This document shows positions 51,798-59,781 of a DNA stretch of 64,000 bases, piece after piece. The notes beneath the pieces were generated by a model. That model was not told the origin of the DNA and made no database searches. It saw nothing but the letters and a program-made list of their open reading frames with translations. This DNA comes from SZUA-309 sp965232595. Its GTDB lineage: Bacteria; Pseudomonadota; Gammaproteobacteria; Pseudomonadales; Azotimanducaceae. The DNA is taken from positions 1,488,001-1,552,000 of the forward strand of contig OZ246983.1 of the NCBI GenBank assembly GCA_965232595.1, given 5' to 3'. Both the position numbers and the translations under genes were made by a program. The first letter of the stretch is position 1; each line of letters begins with the position of its first letter.

Positions 51798-52304
51798 TCA
51801 GCGCCGGCGATTGAATACGCTGATCGTGAAATCGTGGCTGTGCTTATCGTCGGCGGGAAACGACTCGGCGCGTGCCTCTTCGAAATCAGCCCAGTCGAAC
51901 TCCGGGAAGTAGGTGTCGCCCTCGATCTCAGCATGCACGGTGGTGACGTAGAGGCGGGTGGCCACGGCCAGCGCCAGCTGATAGATCTCGGCGCCGCCCG
52001 CAACCATGATCTCGTCCGCCCCATCGATCTCGCACTGGGCGCGAGCCGCCCGCAGAGCTTCGGCGAAGTTTGCCACTACCTTGATGCCGGGCCGGTCGTA
52101 GCCTTCTTCCCGGGTCATGACGATGTTGGTCCGACCCGGCAGCGGGGCTTTCATCGATTCGAAGGTTTTCCGCCCCATGATGACCGGCTTGCCCATGGTG
52201 GCCGCCATGAAGAACTGCATGTCCTTCGGCAGCCGCCAGGGCAGGCTGTTGCCACGCCCGATCACGCGGTTCTCGGCCATGGCCCAGATCAGCGAGATCT
52301 CCAC
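51798..52304 (-). CDS. folA: Dihydrofolate reductase FolA
   Basis: Reduces dihydrofolate to tetrahydrofolate. The 168-residue protein starts at GTG and has ISLIWAMAENRVIGRGNSLP, catalytic D28 in WRLPKDMQFF, VIMGRKTFES, GRTNIVMTR and VAGGAEIYQLAL. The start is 1 bp after the thyA stop. Order thyA-folA matches the common gammaproteobacterial arrangement, regenerating the folate used by ThyA. Confidence 0.97.
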   Translation of the reverse strand: MEISLIWAMAENRVIGRGNSLPWRLPKDMQFFMAATMGKPVIMGRKTFESMKAPLPGRTNIVMTREEGYDRPGIKVVANFAEALRAARAQCEIDGADEIMVAGGAEIYQLALAVATRLYVTTVHAEIEGDTYFPEFDWADFEEARAESFPADDKHSHDFTISVFNRRR

Positions 52305-52305
52305 G

Positions 52306-53112
52306 CTAAACGGCGATCGGTGCTTTGATGGTGCCGTGCGGCTCGTAGCCGCAGAGCTCGAAGTCGTCGATGCTGAAACCGAAGATGTCTTTCACCGCCG
52401 GGTTCAGCTTCATGATCGGCAGCGGCCGCGGCTCCCGGGAGAGCTGCAGGTCCGCCTGCTCGAGATGGTTGGCGTACAGATGGGTATCGCCGAAGGTGTG
52501 CACGAAGTCGCCCGGCTCCAGGTCGCAGACCTGCGCGATCATCATGGTCAGCAGCGCATATGAGGCGATGTTGAACGGCACGCCCAGGAACATGTCGGCG
52601 CTGCGCTGATAGAGCTGGCAGGAAAGCTTGCCGTCAGCCACGTAGAACTGAAACAGCGTGTGGCACGGCGGCAGGGCCATGGTGTCCACTTCCGCCACGT
52701 TCCAGGCGCTGACGATGTGCCGCCGGGACGAGGGGTTGTTCCGGATGCTGGCCACCACCGCCTCGATCTGATCGATGCTGCCACCCTCCGCCTCTTTATC
52801 GGAGGAGGGCCAGGAGCGCCACTGGGAGCCGTACACCGGGCCCAGGTTGCCGTCTTCGTCCGCCCACTCGTCCCAGATGTGCACGTTGTGATCGAGCAGG
52901 TACTTGATGTTGGTGCTGCCCATCAGGAACCAGAGCAGCTCGTGGGTCACCAGGCGCATCACCACCCGCTTGGTGGTCACCAGCGGAAAGCCATCCGCCA
53001 GGTTGAAGCGCAGCTGATGGCCGAACGAGCTGTAGGTGCCGGTGCCCGTGCGGTCTTCACGGTACACGCCGTTTTCCCTGACATGGCGGAGGAGATCCAG
53101 ATATTGCTGCAT
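52306..53112 (-). CDS. thyA: Thymidylate synthase ThyA
   Basis: Methylates dUMP to dTMP with methylene-tetrahydrofolate. The 268-residue enzyme has RTGTGTYSSFGHQLRFNL, ELLWFLMGSTN, GPVYGSQWRSW and the nucleophile C150 in LPPCHTLFQFYV, with RSADMFLGVPFNIASYALL in the dUMP site. Lies between lgt and folA, as in many relatives. Confidence 0.98.
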   Translation of the reverse strand: MQQYLDLLRHVRENGVYREDRTGTGTYSSFGHQLRFNLADGFPLVTTKRVVMRLVTHELLWFLMGSTNIKYLLDHNVHIWDEWADEDGNLGPVYGSQWRSWPSSDKEAEGGSIDQIEAVVASIRNNPSSRRHIVSAWNVAEVDTMALPPCHTLFQFYVADGKLSCQLYQRSADMFLGVPFNIASYALLTMMIAQVCDLEPGDFVHTFGDTHLYANHLEQADLQLSREPRPLPIMKLNPAVKDIFGFSIDDFELCGYEPHGTIKAPIAV

Positions 53113-53145
53113 AGGTTGTCGACCGAAGAGAGCGTTGAAGAGAGC

Positions 53146-53973
53146 TCAGGCAGGTTTTTTCCGCTGCGCCTGAAAGACGAAAATCATACCAACGATGATC
53201 ATGGGCAGCGACAGCAACTGGCCCATGGTCAGCCACTCGAAGGCGATGAAGCCGAGGTGGCTGTCCGGCAGCCGGAAGAACTCAGTGATGATGCGCATCG
53301 CGCCGTAACCGATCAGGAACACCCCCGAGACCAGGCCTGCCGGTTGCGGCCGGCTGGAGACGAACCAGACCACGAGAAACAGCAGCAGACCTTCGGTGAA
53401 GGCCTGATAGAGCGGCGACGGGTGCCGGGCGAAGGCCTCCCACTGACCGGTGCAGAGCGGGTTGATGCTGCGGATGGCATCTGCCGAGCACGGATAGATC
53501 AGGCCGAAGGCGGATTCCGTCATCCGCCCGGGCAGCTCCGTATTGGCAAAATTGCCGAGCCGGCCGAAGCCGAGTCCGAGCGGCACCAGCGGCGCGATGA
53601 AGTCGCTGACCTGGAAGAAAGTGCGGTTCGTGCGGCGGGCAAACCAGGCGAGCCCGAGCAGAGCGCCGATCAGCCCGCCGTGGAAAGACATGCCGCCGTC
53701 CCAGATTCGGATCAGCCAGACCGGATCACGTAGGAACTGCTCGAAGCCGTAGAAGAACACGTAGCCGAAGCGGCCGCCGAGGACCGCGCCGACGGCCCCG
53801 TAGAAGACCACGTCGGAGACCTCCTCCGCGGTCCAGCCGCTGTTCGGCTTTTTTGCCCTGAGCGTGCCCAGCCACCAGCAGGTAGCGAACGCCGCCAGGT
53901 AAGCCAGGCCGTACCAGCGCACGGCCAGCGGGCCGAGGGCAAATATGATGGGATCGATGTCGGGATAGTGCAT
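53146..53973 (-). CDS. lgt: Prolipoprotein diacylglyceryl transferase Lgt
   Basis: Adds diacylglycerol to the lipobox cysteine of prolipoproteins in the inner membrane. 275 residues with about seven transmembrane helices. Conserved residues include Y21 (RWYGLAYL), H98 (GGMSFHGGLIG), R138 in GRLGNFANTELPGR and RHPSPLYQ. It precedes thyA. Its ATG is only 9 bp from the divergent TANGO2 start. Substrates in this window include the DUF3012 and S9 lipoproteins. Confidence 0.97.
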   Translation of the reverse strand: MHYPDIDPIIFALGPLAVRWYGLAYLAAFATCWWLGTLRAKKPNSGWTAEEVSDVVFYGAVGAVLGGRFGYVFFYGFEQFLRDPVWLIRIWDGGMSFHGGLIGALLGLAWFARRTNRTFFQVSDFIAPLVPLGLGFGRLGNFANTELPGRMTESAFGLIYPCSADAIRSINPLCTGQWEAFARHPSPLYQAFTEGLLLFLVVWFVSSRPQPAGLVSGVFLIGYGAMRIITEFFRLPDSHLGFIAFEWLTMGQLLSLPMIIVGMIFVFQAQRKKPA

Positions 53974-53982
53974 GATAGCCGG

Positions 53983-54735
53983 ATGTGTCTCGTTCTATTT
54001 TCTTATCAGCCCGACTCGGATTTTCCGCTCGTCGTCGCCGCGAACCGTGACGAATTCTACGCGCGACCTGCCGACAGCGCAGCCCATTGGCCGGACGCGC
54101 CGCAGGTGTTTGCCGGTCGCGACCTTTCCGCCGGGGGCACCTGGCTCGGCGTTACCGCAGGCGGCCGCTTCGCGACCGTGACCAACTTCGCCGAGGAGTC
54201 GGACGGACCGGAACCGCCTCTCTCTCGCGGCGCGCTGGTCGGCGACTTTCTGAAAGGCGACGCGAGCGCGCACGAGTTCTCGCACCAGATCCACGGCCCC
54301 GACTACCGCGGCTTCAACCTGCTCGCCTTCGACGGCGCCAGCTTGGCCTACACCTCGAACCGGGGTTACACGGAAGATCTGAGCCCGGGCGTCTACGGGC
54401 TGGCCAACGCCGAGCTGGGTGCGACCTGGCCGAAGGTGGTCTCCGGCCGCGAGGCTCTGGCCCAGGTCGCCGCCGAGCCGGATACGGACGCGCTGATCCG
54501 GCTGCTGCACGATGACCACCAGCCGGACGACGCGGACCTGCCGCGGCGCGGCCGGCCCCTGGAGCTCGAGCGCCGCGTCGCCCCTCGTTTCATCCGCGGG
54601 GAAGAGTACGGTACCCGAGCCAGCACGGCGGTGATCTTCGACAAGCGCGGCGAGCGCATCCTGTTCGCCGAGCAGCTGTACCTGGCGGGGGGCGAGACGG
54701 CCGGCTACACCCGGACGGAGATTCCGTTCGGCTGA
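53983..54735 (+). CDS. TANGO2/NRDE-family protein
   Basis: A 250-residue Ntn-hydrolase-like protein. The ATG at 53983 is chosen because it exposes the family N-terminus MCLVLFSYQ, whose Cys2 would become the nucleophile; an earlier GTG adds five residues and would bury it. NRDE lies at 21-24 (ANRDEFYARP), followed by GRDLSAGGTWLGV and TNFAEE. TANGO2 homologues are linked to haem handling and acyl-CoA metabolism; the role in bacteria is open. Its stop abuts the ptsP stop. Confidence 0.93.
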   Translation: MCLVLFSYQPDSDFPLVVAANRDEFYARPADSAAHWPDAPQVFAGRDLSAGGTWLGVTAGGRFATVTNFAEESDGPEPPLSRGALVGDFLKGDASAHEFSHQIHGPDYRGFNLLAFDGASLAYTSNRGYTEDLSPGVYGLANAELGATWPKVVSGREALAQVAAEPDTDALIRLLHDDHQPDDADLPRRGRPLELERRVAPRFIRGEEYGTRASTAVIFDKRGERILFAEQLYLAGGETAGYTRTEIPFG

Positions 54736-57015
54736 TCAGTTGTGGGTGGGCAGCACCCGGCCGAGCCCGGCCTCGTTCAGCTGCCGATGCATGAAAGCCT
54801 GCACCTCTTCCGCCGTATCCATGCGCAGCACCCGGGCCAGCATGCGCCGGGCATCGGAACGTTTGATGTTGCGGATCAGCCACTTCACCTTCGGCAGGTT
54901 GGTCTCGTTCATGGACAGCACCTGATAGCCCATGGCCATCAGCAGCACCGCGCCGATGGGGTTGCCGGCCAGCTCGCCGCAGATACCGAACTGGGTTTTC
55001 TCCGCCAACGCCGCCTTGGCGACTTCCCGCAGCGCGGAAAGTACGGCTGGATGGGTCTCGTGGTAGAGGTCCGCCACTCGGGGATTGTTCCGATCGACGG
55101 CGAGCATGTACTGGGTCAGGTCGTTCGAGCCGACGGCCAGGAAGTCCACCATGCTCGCCAGGCGCCGGGCCTGATAGACCGCGGACGGCACCTCGATCAT
55201 CACGCCGATCTGCGGCTGCTTGACGTTGGCGCCTTCCTCGAGCACCTCCTGATAGGCACGCTCGACCAGCGCCATGGCCTCCTCCACCTCGGTGATGGAG
55301 GTGATCATGGGCAGCATGATCCGGAGGTCGCCGCTGAGCCCCTCGTTGGCGCGCAGCATGGCTCGGGCCTGCACCATGAAGATCTCCGGGTGATCCAGGG
55401 TCACCCGGATGCCGCGCCAGCCGAGGAACGGATTCTCTTCGGCGATGGGGAAGTATGAGAGCGCCTTGTCGCCGCCCACGTCCAGCGTCCGCATGGTGAC
55501 CGGCTTCGGCTCGAAGGCCTCCATGTGCTCCCGGTAGATGGCCCGCTGCTCTTCCTCAGAGGGAAACCGCTCCTTGGTCATGAACGGGATCTCGGTTCGG
55601 AACAGGCCGATCCCCTCCGCCCCCCGGTCCAGGGAGCGGCCAACGCCGGTGAGGCCGATGTTCACCCAGAGGCCGACCCGCCAGCCGTCCAGGGTCACGC
55701 CTTTGAACTCCTTCAGCTCCTCCAGCTCTTCCGCCAGCTCGCGCTCGCCGGCGATCAGCGTCCGGTAGTGATCGGTGGTTGCCGGCGACGGGTTGCAGAT
55801 CACCTCGCCATAGAAGCCATCGACGATCAGCGGCTGGTTGTCGATGTTCGCAACCGGGAAGTCCACGGCGCCCATGATCGCCGGGATGTCCAGCGACTGG
55901 GCCAGGATGGCCAGATGAGAATTCACCGAGCCGCGCACGGAGACGATGCCGCGCAGCCGTTCCGCGGGCACCTCGGCCAGCATGCCCGGGGTCACGTCTT
56001 CGCCGACCAGGATGGTGTCGTTCGGAAAATGAATCTTCTTCGCGCGCAGGTCCTGCAGGTAGGCCAGCACCCGGAGGCCCAGGTCTTTGACGTCCGCGCC
56101 CCGCTCCCGCAGATAGGGATCCTCCATGGCCTCGAAGCGGCGCACGTGCTCGTGGATCACCTGCTTGAGCGCACCCTGGGCCCAGGAACCCTTGCGCACC
56201 CGATCGCGGATGTCACCGGCCAGGGCGTTGTCGTCCAGCATGTGCAGGTAAACGTCGAACAGCGCCAGCTCTTCCGGCGGCAGGCTGGCGGCAAACTGCT
56301 CGCTGATCCGCCGGATGTCGTTGCGCACCGACTCGACGGCCCGATCGAGGACCTGGAGCTCGGTGCTGATGTCCTCGATGACCTTGTCGGTGACCGCCTC
56401 CAGGCTTGCCGGCGGGTGGATGAGGACCGCCGTCCCCATGCTGATGCCCGGAGTGCCACCCACCCCTCTGAAGGTGGCATCCGTGCGCTCCAGGGCCGGC
56501 GAAGAGTCGTTGGCGAACAGTTGCTGCATATCGCCCGTCGCTTCGGCGTGGGCAATGACGGTGGCGAGCTGGGCCGAGAGGGTAACCAGAAACGCTTCTT
56601 CGCTCTCGTCGAACTTGCGCCGCTCCCGCTGCTGCACGACCAGCACGCCGAGCACCTGCCGATGGTCGATGACCGGCACGCCGAGGAAGGCATGGAATGC
56701 GTCCTCGCCGATCTCCGGGACCAGGTGAAAGCGCGGGTGCACGGTGGCGTTGTTCAGGTTGATGGGCTCGGCTCGCTCCGCTACCAGCCCGACCAGCCCC
56801 TGGGCAACATCCAGGCTGATGTTGCCCACCGCCTCTTCGTTCAGGCCCTCGTTGGCCGCAAACAGCAGCTGATCCTGATCCCGGTTCATCAGGTAAACCG
56901 AGCAGACCTCGGTGCCGAGGGCCACTCGGACGTCATGCACGAGCAGGTTCAGCTGCTCGCGGAACGAGCCGGCGCCGGCGACGTCCTGAACGATGCTGCG
57001 TAGCGTATTCAGCAT
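54736..57015 (-). CDS. ptsP: PEP-protein phosphotransferase PtsP (EI-Ntr)
   Basis: First enzyme of the nitrogen phosphotransferase system, passing phosphate from PEP to NPr. A 759-residue chain with a GAF domain (about 1-165, ending VTLSAQLATVIAHAE), an EI N-domain with phosphohistidine H367 in GSVNSHLAILAQSL, and a PEP-binding barrel with GLFRTEIPFM, DVGGDKALSY, VGSNDLTQYMLAVDR and FGICGELAGNP. Follows rppH by 24 bp, the usual order rppH-ptsP, with lgt beyond. Confidence 0.97.
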   Translation of the reverse strand: MLNTLRSIVQDVAGAGSFREQLNLLVHDVRVALGTEVCSVYLMNRDQDQLLFAANEGLNEEAVGNISLDVAQGLVGLVAERAEPINLNNATVHPRFHLVPEIGEDAFHAFLGVPVIDHRQVLGVLVVQQRERRKFDESEEAFLVTLSAQLATVIAHAEATGDMQQLFANDSSPALERTDATFRGVGGTPGISMGTAVLIHPPASLEAVTDKVIEDISTELQVLDRAVESVRNDIRRISEQFAASLPPEELALFDVYLHMLDDNALAGDIRDRVRKGSWAQGALKQVIHEHVRRFEAMEDPYLRERGADVKDLGLRVLAYLQDLRAKKIHFPNDTILVGEDVTPGMLAEVPAERLRGIVSVRGSVNSHLAILAQSLDIPAIMGAVDFPVANIDNQPLIVDGFYGEVICNPSPATTDHYRTLIAGERELAEELEELKEFKGVTLDGWRVGLWVNIGLTGVGRSLDRGAEGIGLFRTEIPFMTKERFPSEEEQRAIYREHMEAFEPKPVTMRTLDVGGDKALSYFPIAEENPFLGWRGIRVTLDHPEIFMVQARAMLRANEGLSGDLRIMLPMITSITEVEEAMALVERAYQEVLEEGANVKQPQIGVMIEVPSAVYQARRLASMVDFLAVGSNDLTQYMLAVDRNNPRVADLYHETHPAVLSALREVAKAALAEKTQFGICGELAGNPIGAVLLMAMGYQVLSMNETNLPKVKWLIRNIKRSDARRMLARVLRMDTAEEVQAFMHRQLNEAGLGRVLPTHN

Positions 57016-57039
57016 GCCTGGGGTGGGGCTCCGCTCAAA

Positions 57040-57558
57040 TCAGCGCTCCGGCTGCGGGCCGGCAGCGTGCTGGGCTGAGACATGACTCATCAGGTGCGGC
57101 GCCAGCTCCTTCAGCGCCCGCCGGTAGACATCACGCTTAAACTCCACCACCTGGCCGACCGGGTACCAGTAGCTCACCCAGCGCCAGTGGTCGAACTCCG
57201 GCACCTCGCAGTGATCCATCTGCACGGTGTGGTCTTCGGACAGCATGCGCAGCAGAAACCACTTCTGCTTCTGGCCGACGAAGCCGGGCGAAGAGTTGTG
57301 CCGACGCATCCGTTTCGGCAATCGGTAGCGGAGCCAGCCGTTGGTGCGGGCGAGTATCTCGACGCTGCCCGGCTGCAGCCCTACCTCTTCGTAAAGCTCC
57401 CGATACAGCGCATCCTCGACGGATTCTCTGGAGTTGATGCCGCCCTGGGGAAACTGCCAGTGGTCCTGGCCACCGACGCGCCGTGCCCAGAGCACCTGAC
57501 CCCGGTCATTGGACAGCACGATGCCAACGTTCGGCCGGTAACCGTCGGCGTCTACCAT
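57040..57558 (-). CDS. rppH: RNA pyrophosphohydrolase RppH
   Basis: Removes pyrophosphate from triphosphorylated mRNA 5' ends, starting decay. The 172-residue protein starts MVDADGYRPNVGIVL with a full Nudix box from G39 to L61 (RELYEEVG at 53-60), then GQKQKWFLLRML and the basic RRHNSSPGF loop. GAGGAAGGG upstream of the ATG is a strong ribosome site. Divergent from the DUF255 gene. Confidence 0.97.
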   Translation of the reverse strand: MVDADGYRPNVGIVLSNDRGQVLWARRVGGQDHWQFPQGGINSRESVEDALYRELYEEVGLQPGSVEILARTNGWLRYRLPKRMRRHNSSPGFVGQKQKWFLLRMLSEDHTVQMDHCEVPEFDHWRWVSYWYPVGQVVEFKRDVYRRALKELAPHLMSHVSAQHAAGPQPER

Positions 57559-57588
57559 TGTGCCCTTCCTCGATTGTCCTCGAGGCGA

Positions 57589-57617
57589 TTGAACCCTAAA
57601 GTCCTCAAGAATACCAA
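57589..57617 (+). promoter_or_regulatory. Candidate promoter of the DUF255 gene
   Basis: TTGAAC (57589-57594), a 17-bp spacer and TACCAA (57612-57617) lie 43 bp before the TTG start in the 102-bp divergent gap. The -10 matches the consensus weakly. Confidence 0.3.
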
Positions 57618-57660
57618 TTCACCCCCGGTCAGCCGGGCGCGCCGAAAACGAGGACGCACA

Positions 57661-59769
57661 TTGAGCGGCACAACGAGCGATCCGATGCTTCTGAACCGTC
57701 TGGGCACGGAGAGCAGCCCCTATCTGAAGCAGCACGCGGACAACCCGGTGGCCTGGCAACCCTGGGACGACGAGGCCATCGCCGCCGCCCGCACGGCGGG
57801 CAAACCCATCCTGCTGTCGATCGGCTACTCCGCCTGCCACTGGTGCCATGTGATGGCTCACGAGTCGTTCGAAGACGAAGCGACCGCCACGGTGATGAAC
57901 GCCCACTTCGTGAACATCAAGGTGGATCGGGAGGAGCGACCGGATCTGGACAAGGTCTACCAGCTGGCACACCAGCTGCTGACCCAACAGACCGGCGGCT
58001 GGCCGCTGACGGCGTTCCTCGACCCGGACACCCTGCTGCCCTTTTTCGCCGGCACCTACTTTCCGAAAACACCCCGCCACCAGCTGCCCGGCTTCGCCGA
58101 CCTGCTGCTGCGGATCTCGGAGACCTTCCAGAGCAAGCGGGAAGAGCTCACCAGCCAGGGCGAGAAGGTCAGCGAGGTGCTCGCTTCCCTGAACGCACCG
58201 GCGCAGGGCGAAGAGGGCGAGGCAGCAGGCGAGCCGGGCATGGCCCACATCCAGGCCGCGCACGAGATGCTGGCCGCCCAGTACGATCCCAGCGAAGGTG
58301 GCTTCGGAACGGCACCAAAATTCCCCATGCCCGGCACCCTGGCCCGCGAGCTCAGGCACTGGGCGCTGAATCCGGAGCTGGAAGACAAGCGGGAAACCCT
58401 CGATCGGGTGCTGACCAGCCTGACCAGGATGGCCCGCGGCGGCATTTACGATCATCTGGGTGGCGGTTTCTTCCGCTACGCCACCGACCGGAAATGGATG
58501 ATTCCTCACTTCGAGAAGATGCTCTACGACAACGGCCAGCTGTTGAGCCTGTACAGCGAAGCCTTGTCCGTGGGTCCGGATCCGCTGTTCGAGGCCGCGC
58601 TGGCCGAGACCGCGGACTGGCTGATTCGCGAGATGCGCGATCCCGCCGGCGGTTTCTACGCGGCGCTGGATGCGGACTCGGAAGGCCAGGAGGGCCTCTA
58701 CTACCTGTGGCGCCGGGACCAGGTGAAGAAGCTCACCGATGAAACCGAGTACCTGGTGCTCGAGACCCTGTACGGCCTCGACAAGCCGGCCAACTTCGAA
58801 GGCAAGTGGAACCTGCACCGCTACGACGCCTGGCGCTCCGTGGTGGAGCGGCTGTCCATGGACCGGGCAGAGGCAGACGCGGTGCTGGCCAGTGGCCGGA
58901 GCAAGCTGCTCAGCGCTCGCGAGCAGCGCGTCCGACCTGGCCTCGACAACAAGGTGCTCACCAGCTGGAACGGGCTGGTGGTCAGCGGTCTGGCGCGAGC
59001 CGGCTCGCTGCGTGGTCGGGACGACTGGCTCGATGCCGCGGCGCAGTGCGTGGACTTCATTCGCGAGGAGCTGTGGAACGGCCAGCGCCTGAGCGCAACC
59101 TGGGCGGACGGCAGCGCCCGGCACAACGGCTACCTGGACGACTACGCGAACCTGCTGCTGGGCCTGACCGAGCTGCTCGCCGCCTCCTGGCGGCAACAGG
59201 ACGCGGCGTTTGCCCTGGCCCTTGCGGACGCCGCGCTCGAGCACTTTCTGGACAGCGATCAGGGCGGTTTCTACTTCACCGCCCACGACCACGAGGACCT
59301 CATCTACCGACCGAAACCAACCCTGGACGACGCCCAGCCACCCGGCAACGGCGCCATGGCCGAAGCTCTGATCAGGCTCGGGCACCTGTTTGGCGACAGC
59401 CGCTACCTGGACGCGGCGGCCAGTACCCTGCGCTGGGCTGAGCCGCAGATCCGTCGCTACCCGGCGGGGCATTGCACCCTGCTCTCGGCGCTGGAGCTGG
59501 ATCTGGTGGGGCCGGAGCAGATCATCATTCGCGGCGACGCTGCCGCCATGACGCCGTGGCTGGCAGCAGCACGAGCCGGCTACCACCCGGCCAGAGCCGT
59601 GTTCGGCATTCCCTGGGAGGTGACGGATGACCTGCCGGCTTACCTGCCGAAGCTGGTCAGCGCCGAGCAGCGCGCCGGGGTGGTGGCCTACCGGTGTCAG
59701 GGCCTGTCCTGCTCGCTGCCCATGACCAGCCTGGACGAGTTCAAAGCCTCGCTACAGGCTCCGGGCTGA
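57661..59769 (+). CDS. DUF255/YyaL thioredoxin-domain protein (SPATA20-like)
   Basis: A 702-residue cytoplasmic protein. Residues about 10-170 are a thioredoxin-like DUF255 domain with SSPYLKQHADNPVAW and the CHWC motif at C59-C62, then a (alpha/alpha)6 glycosidase-like barrel with GGIYDHLGGGFFRYATD and PHFEKMLYDNGQLL. Family function is unknown; a redox or epimerase role has been proposed. The TTG at 57661 is chosen because CGAGGA lies about 7 nt upstream; an ATG at 57685 is possible. Converges on gcvPB. Confidence 0.92.
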   Translation: MSGTTSDPMLLNRLGTESSPYLKQHADNPVAWQPWDDEAIAAARTAGKPILLSIGYSACHWCHVMAHESFEDEATATVMNAHFVNIKVDREERPDLDKVYQLAHQLLTQQTGGWPLTAFLDPDTLLPFFAGTYFPKTPRHQLPGFADLLLRISETFQSKREELTSQGEKVSEVLASLNAPAQGEEGEAAGEPGMAHIQAAHEMLAAQYDPSEGGFGTAPKFPMPGTLARELRHWALNPELEDKRETLDRVLTSLTRMARGGIYDHLGGGFFRYATDRKWMIPHFEKMLYDNGQLLSLYSEALSVGPDPLFEAALAETADWLIREMRDPAGGFYAALDADSEGQEGLYYLWRRDQVKKLTDETEYLVLETLYGLDKPANFEGKWNLHRYDAWRSVVERLSMDRAEADAVLASGRSKLLSAREQRVRPGLDNKVLTSWNGLVVSGLARAGSLRGRDDWLDAAAQCVDFIREELWNGQRLSATWADGSARHNGYLDDYANLLLGLTELLAASWRQQDAAFALALADAALEHFLDSDQGGFYFTAHDHEDLIYRPKPTLDDAQPPGNGAMAEALIRLGHLFGDSRYLDAAASTLRWAEPQIRRYPAGHCTLLSALELDLVGPEQIIIRGDAAAMTPWLAAARAGYHPARAVFGIPWEVTDDLPAYLPKLVSAEQRAGVVAYRCQGLSCSLPMTSLDEFKASLQAPG

Positions 59770-59781
59770 CGCCGGCGTCAG
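59766..59781. terminator. 16-bp palindrome containing both convergent stop codons
   Basis: CTGACGCCGGCGTCAG is a perfect palindrome. It includes the TGA of the DUF255 gene (59767-59769) and the complementary TGA of gcvPB (59778-59780). It may act as a compact bidirectional 3' end. Confidence 0.45.

Noticed and set aside
57082..57660. N-terminal extension of the DUF255 frame across rppH
   Set aside because: The extra 193 codons run antisense to RppH and are not conserved in type; the ribosome site before 57661 marks the true start.
57619..59586. 655-codon minus-strand frame across the DUF255 gene
   Set aside because: Mirror of a real gene with intact CHWC and barrel motifs; the antisense translation is Gln/Arg/Val-rich without a domain.
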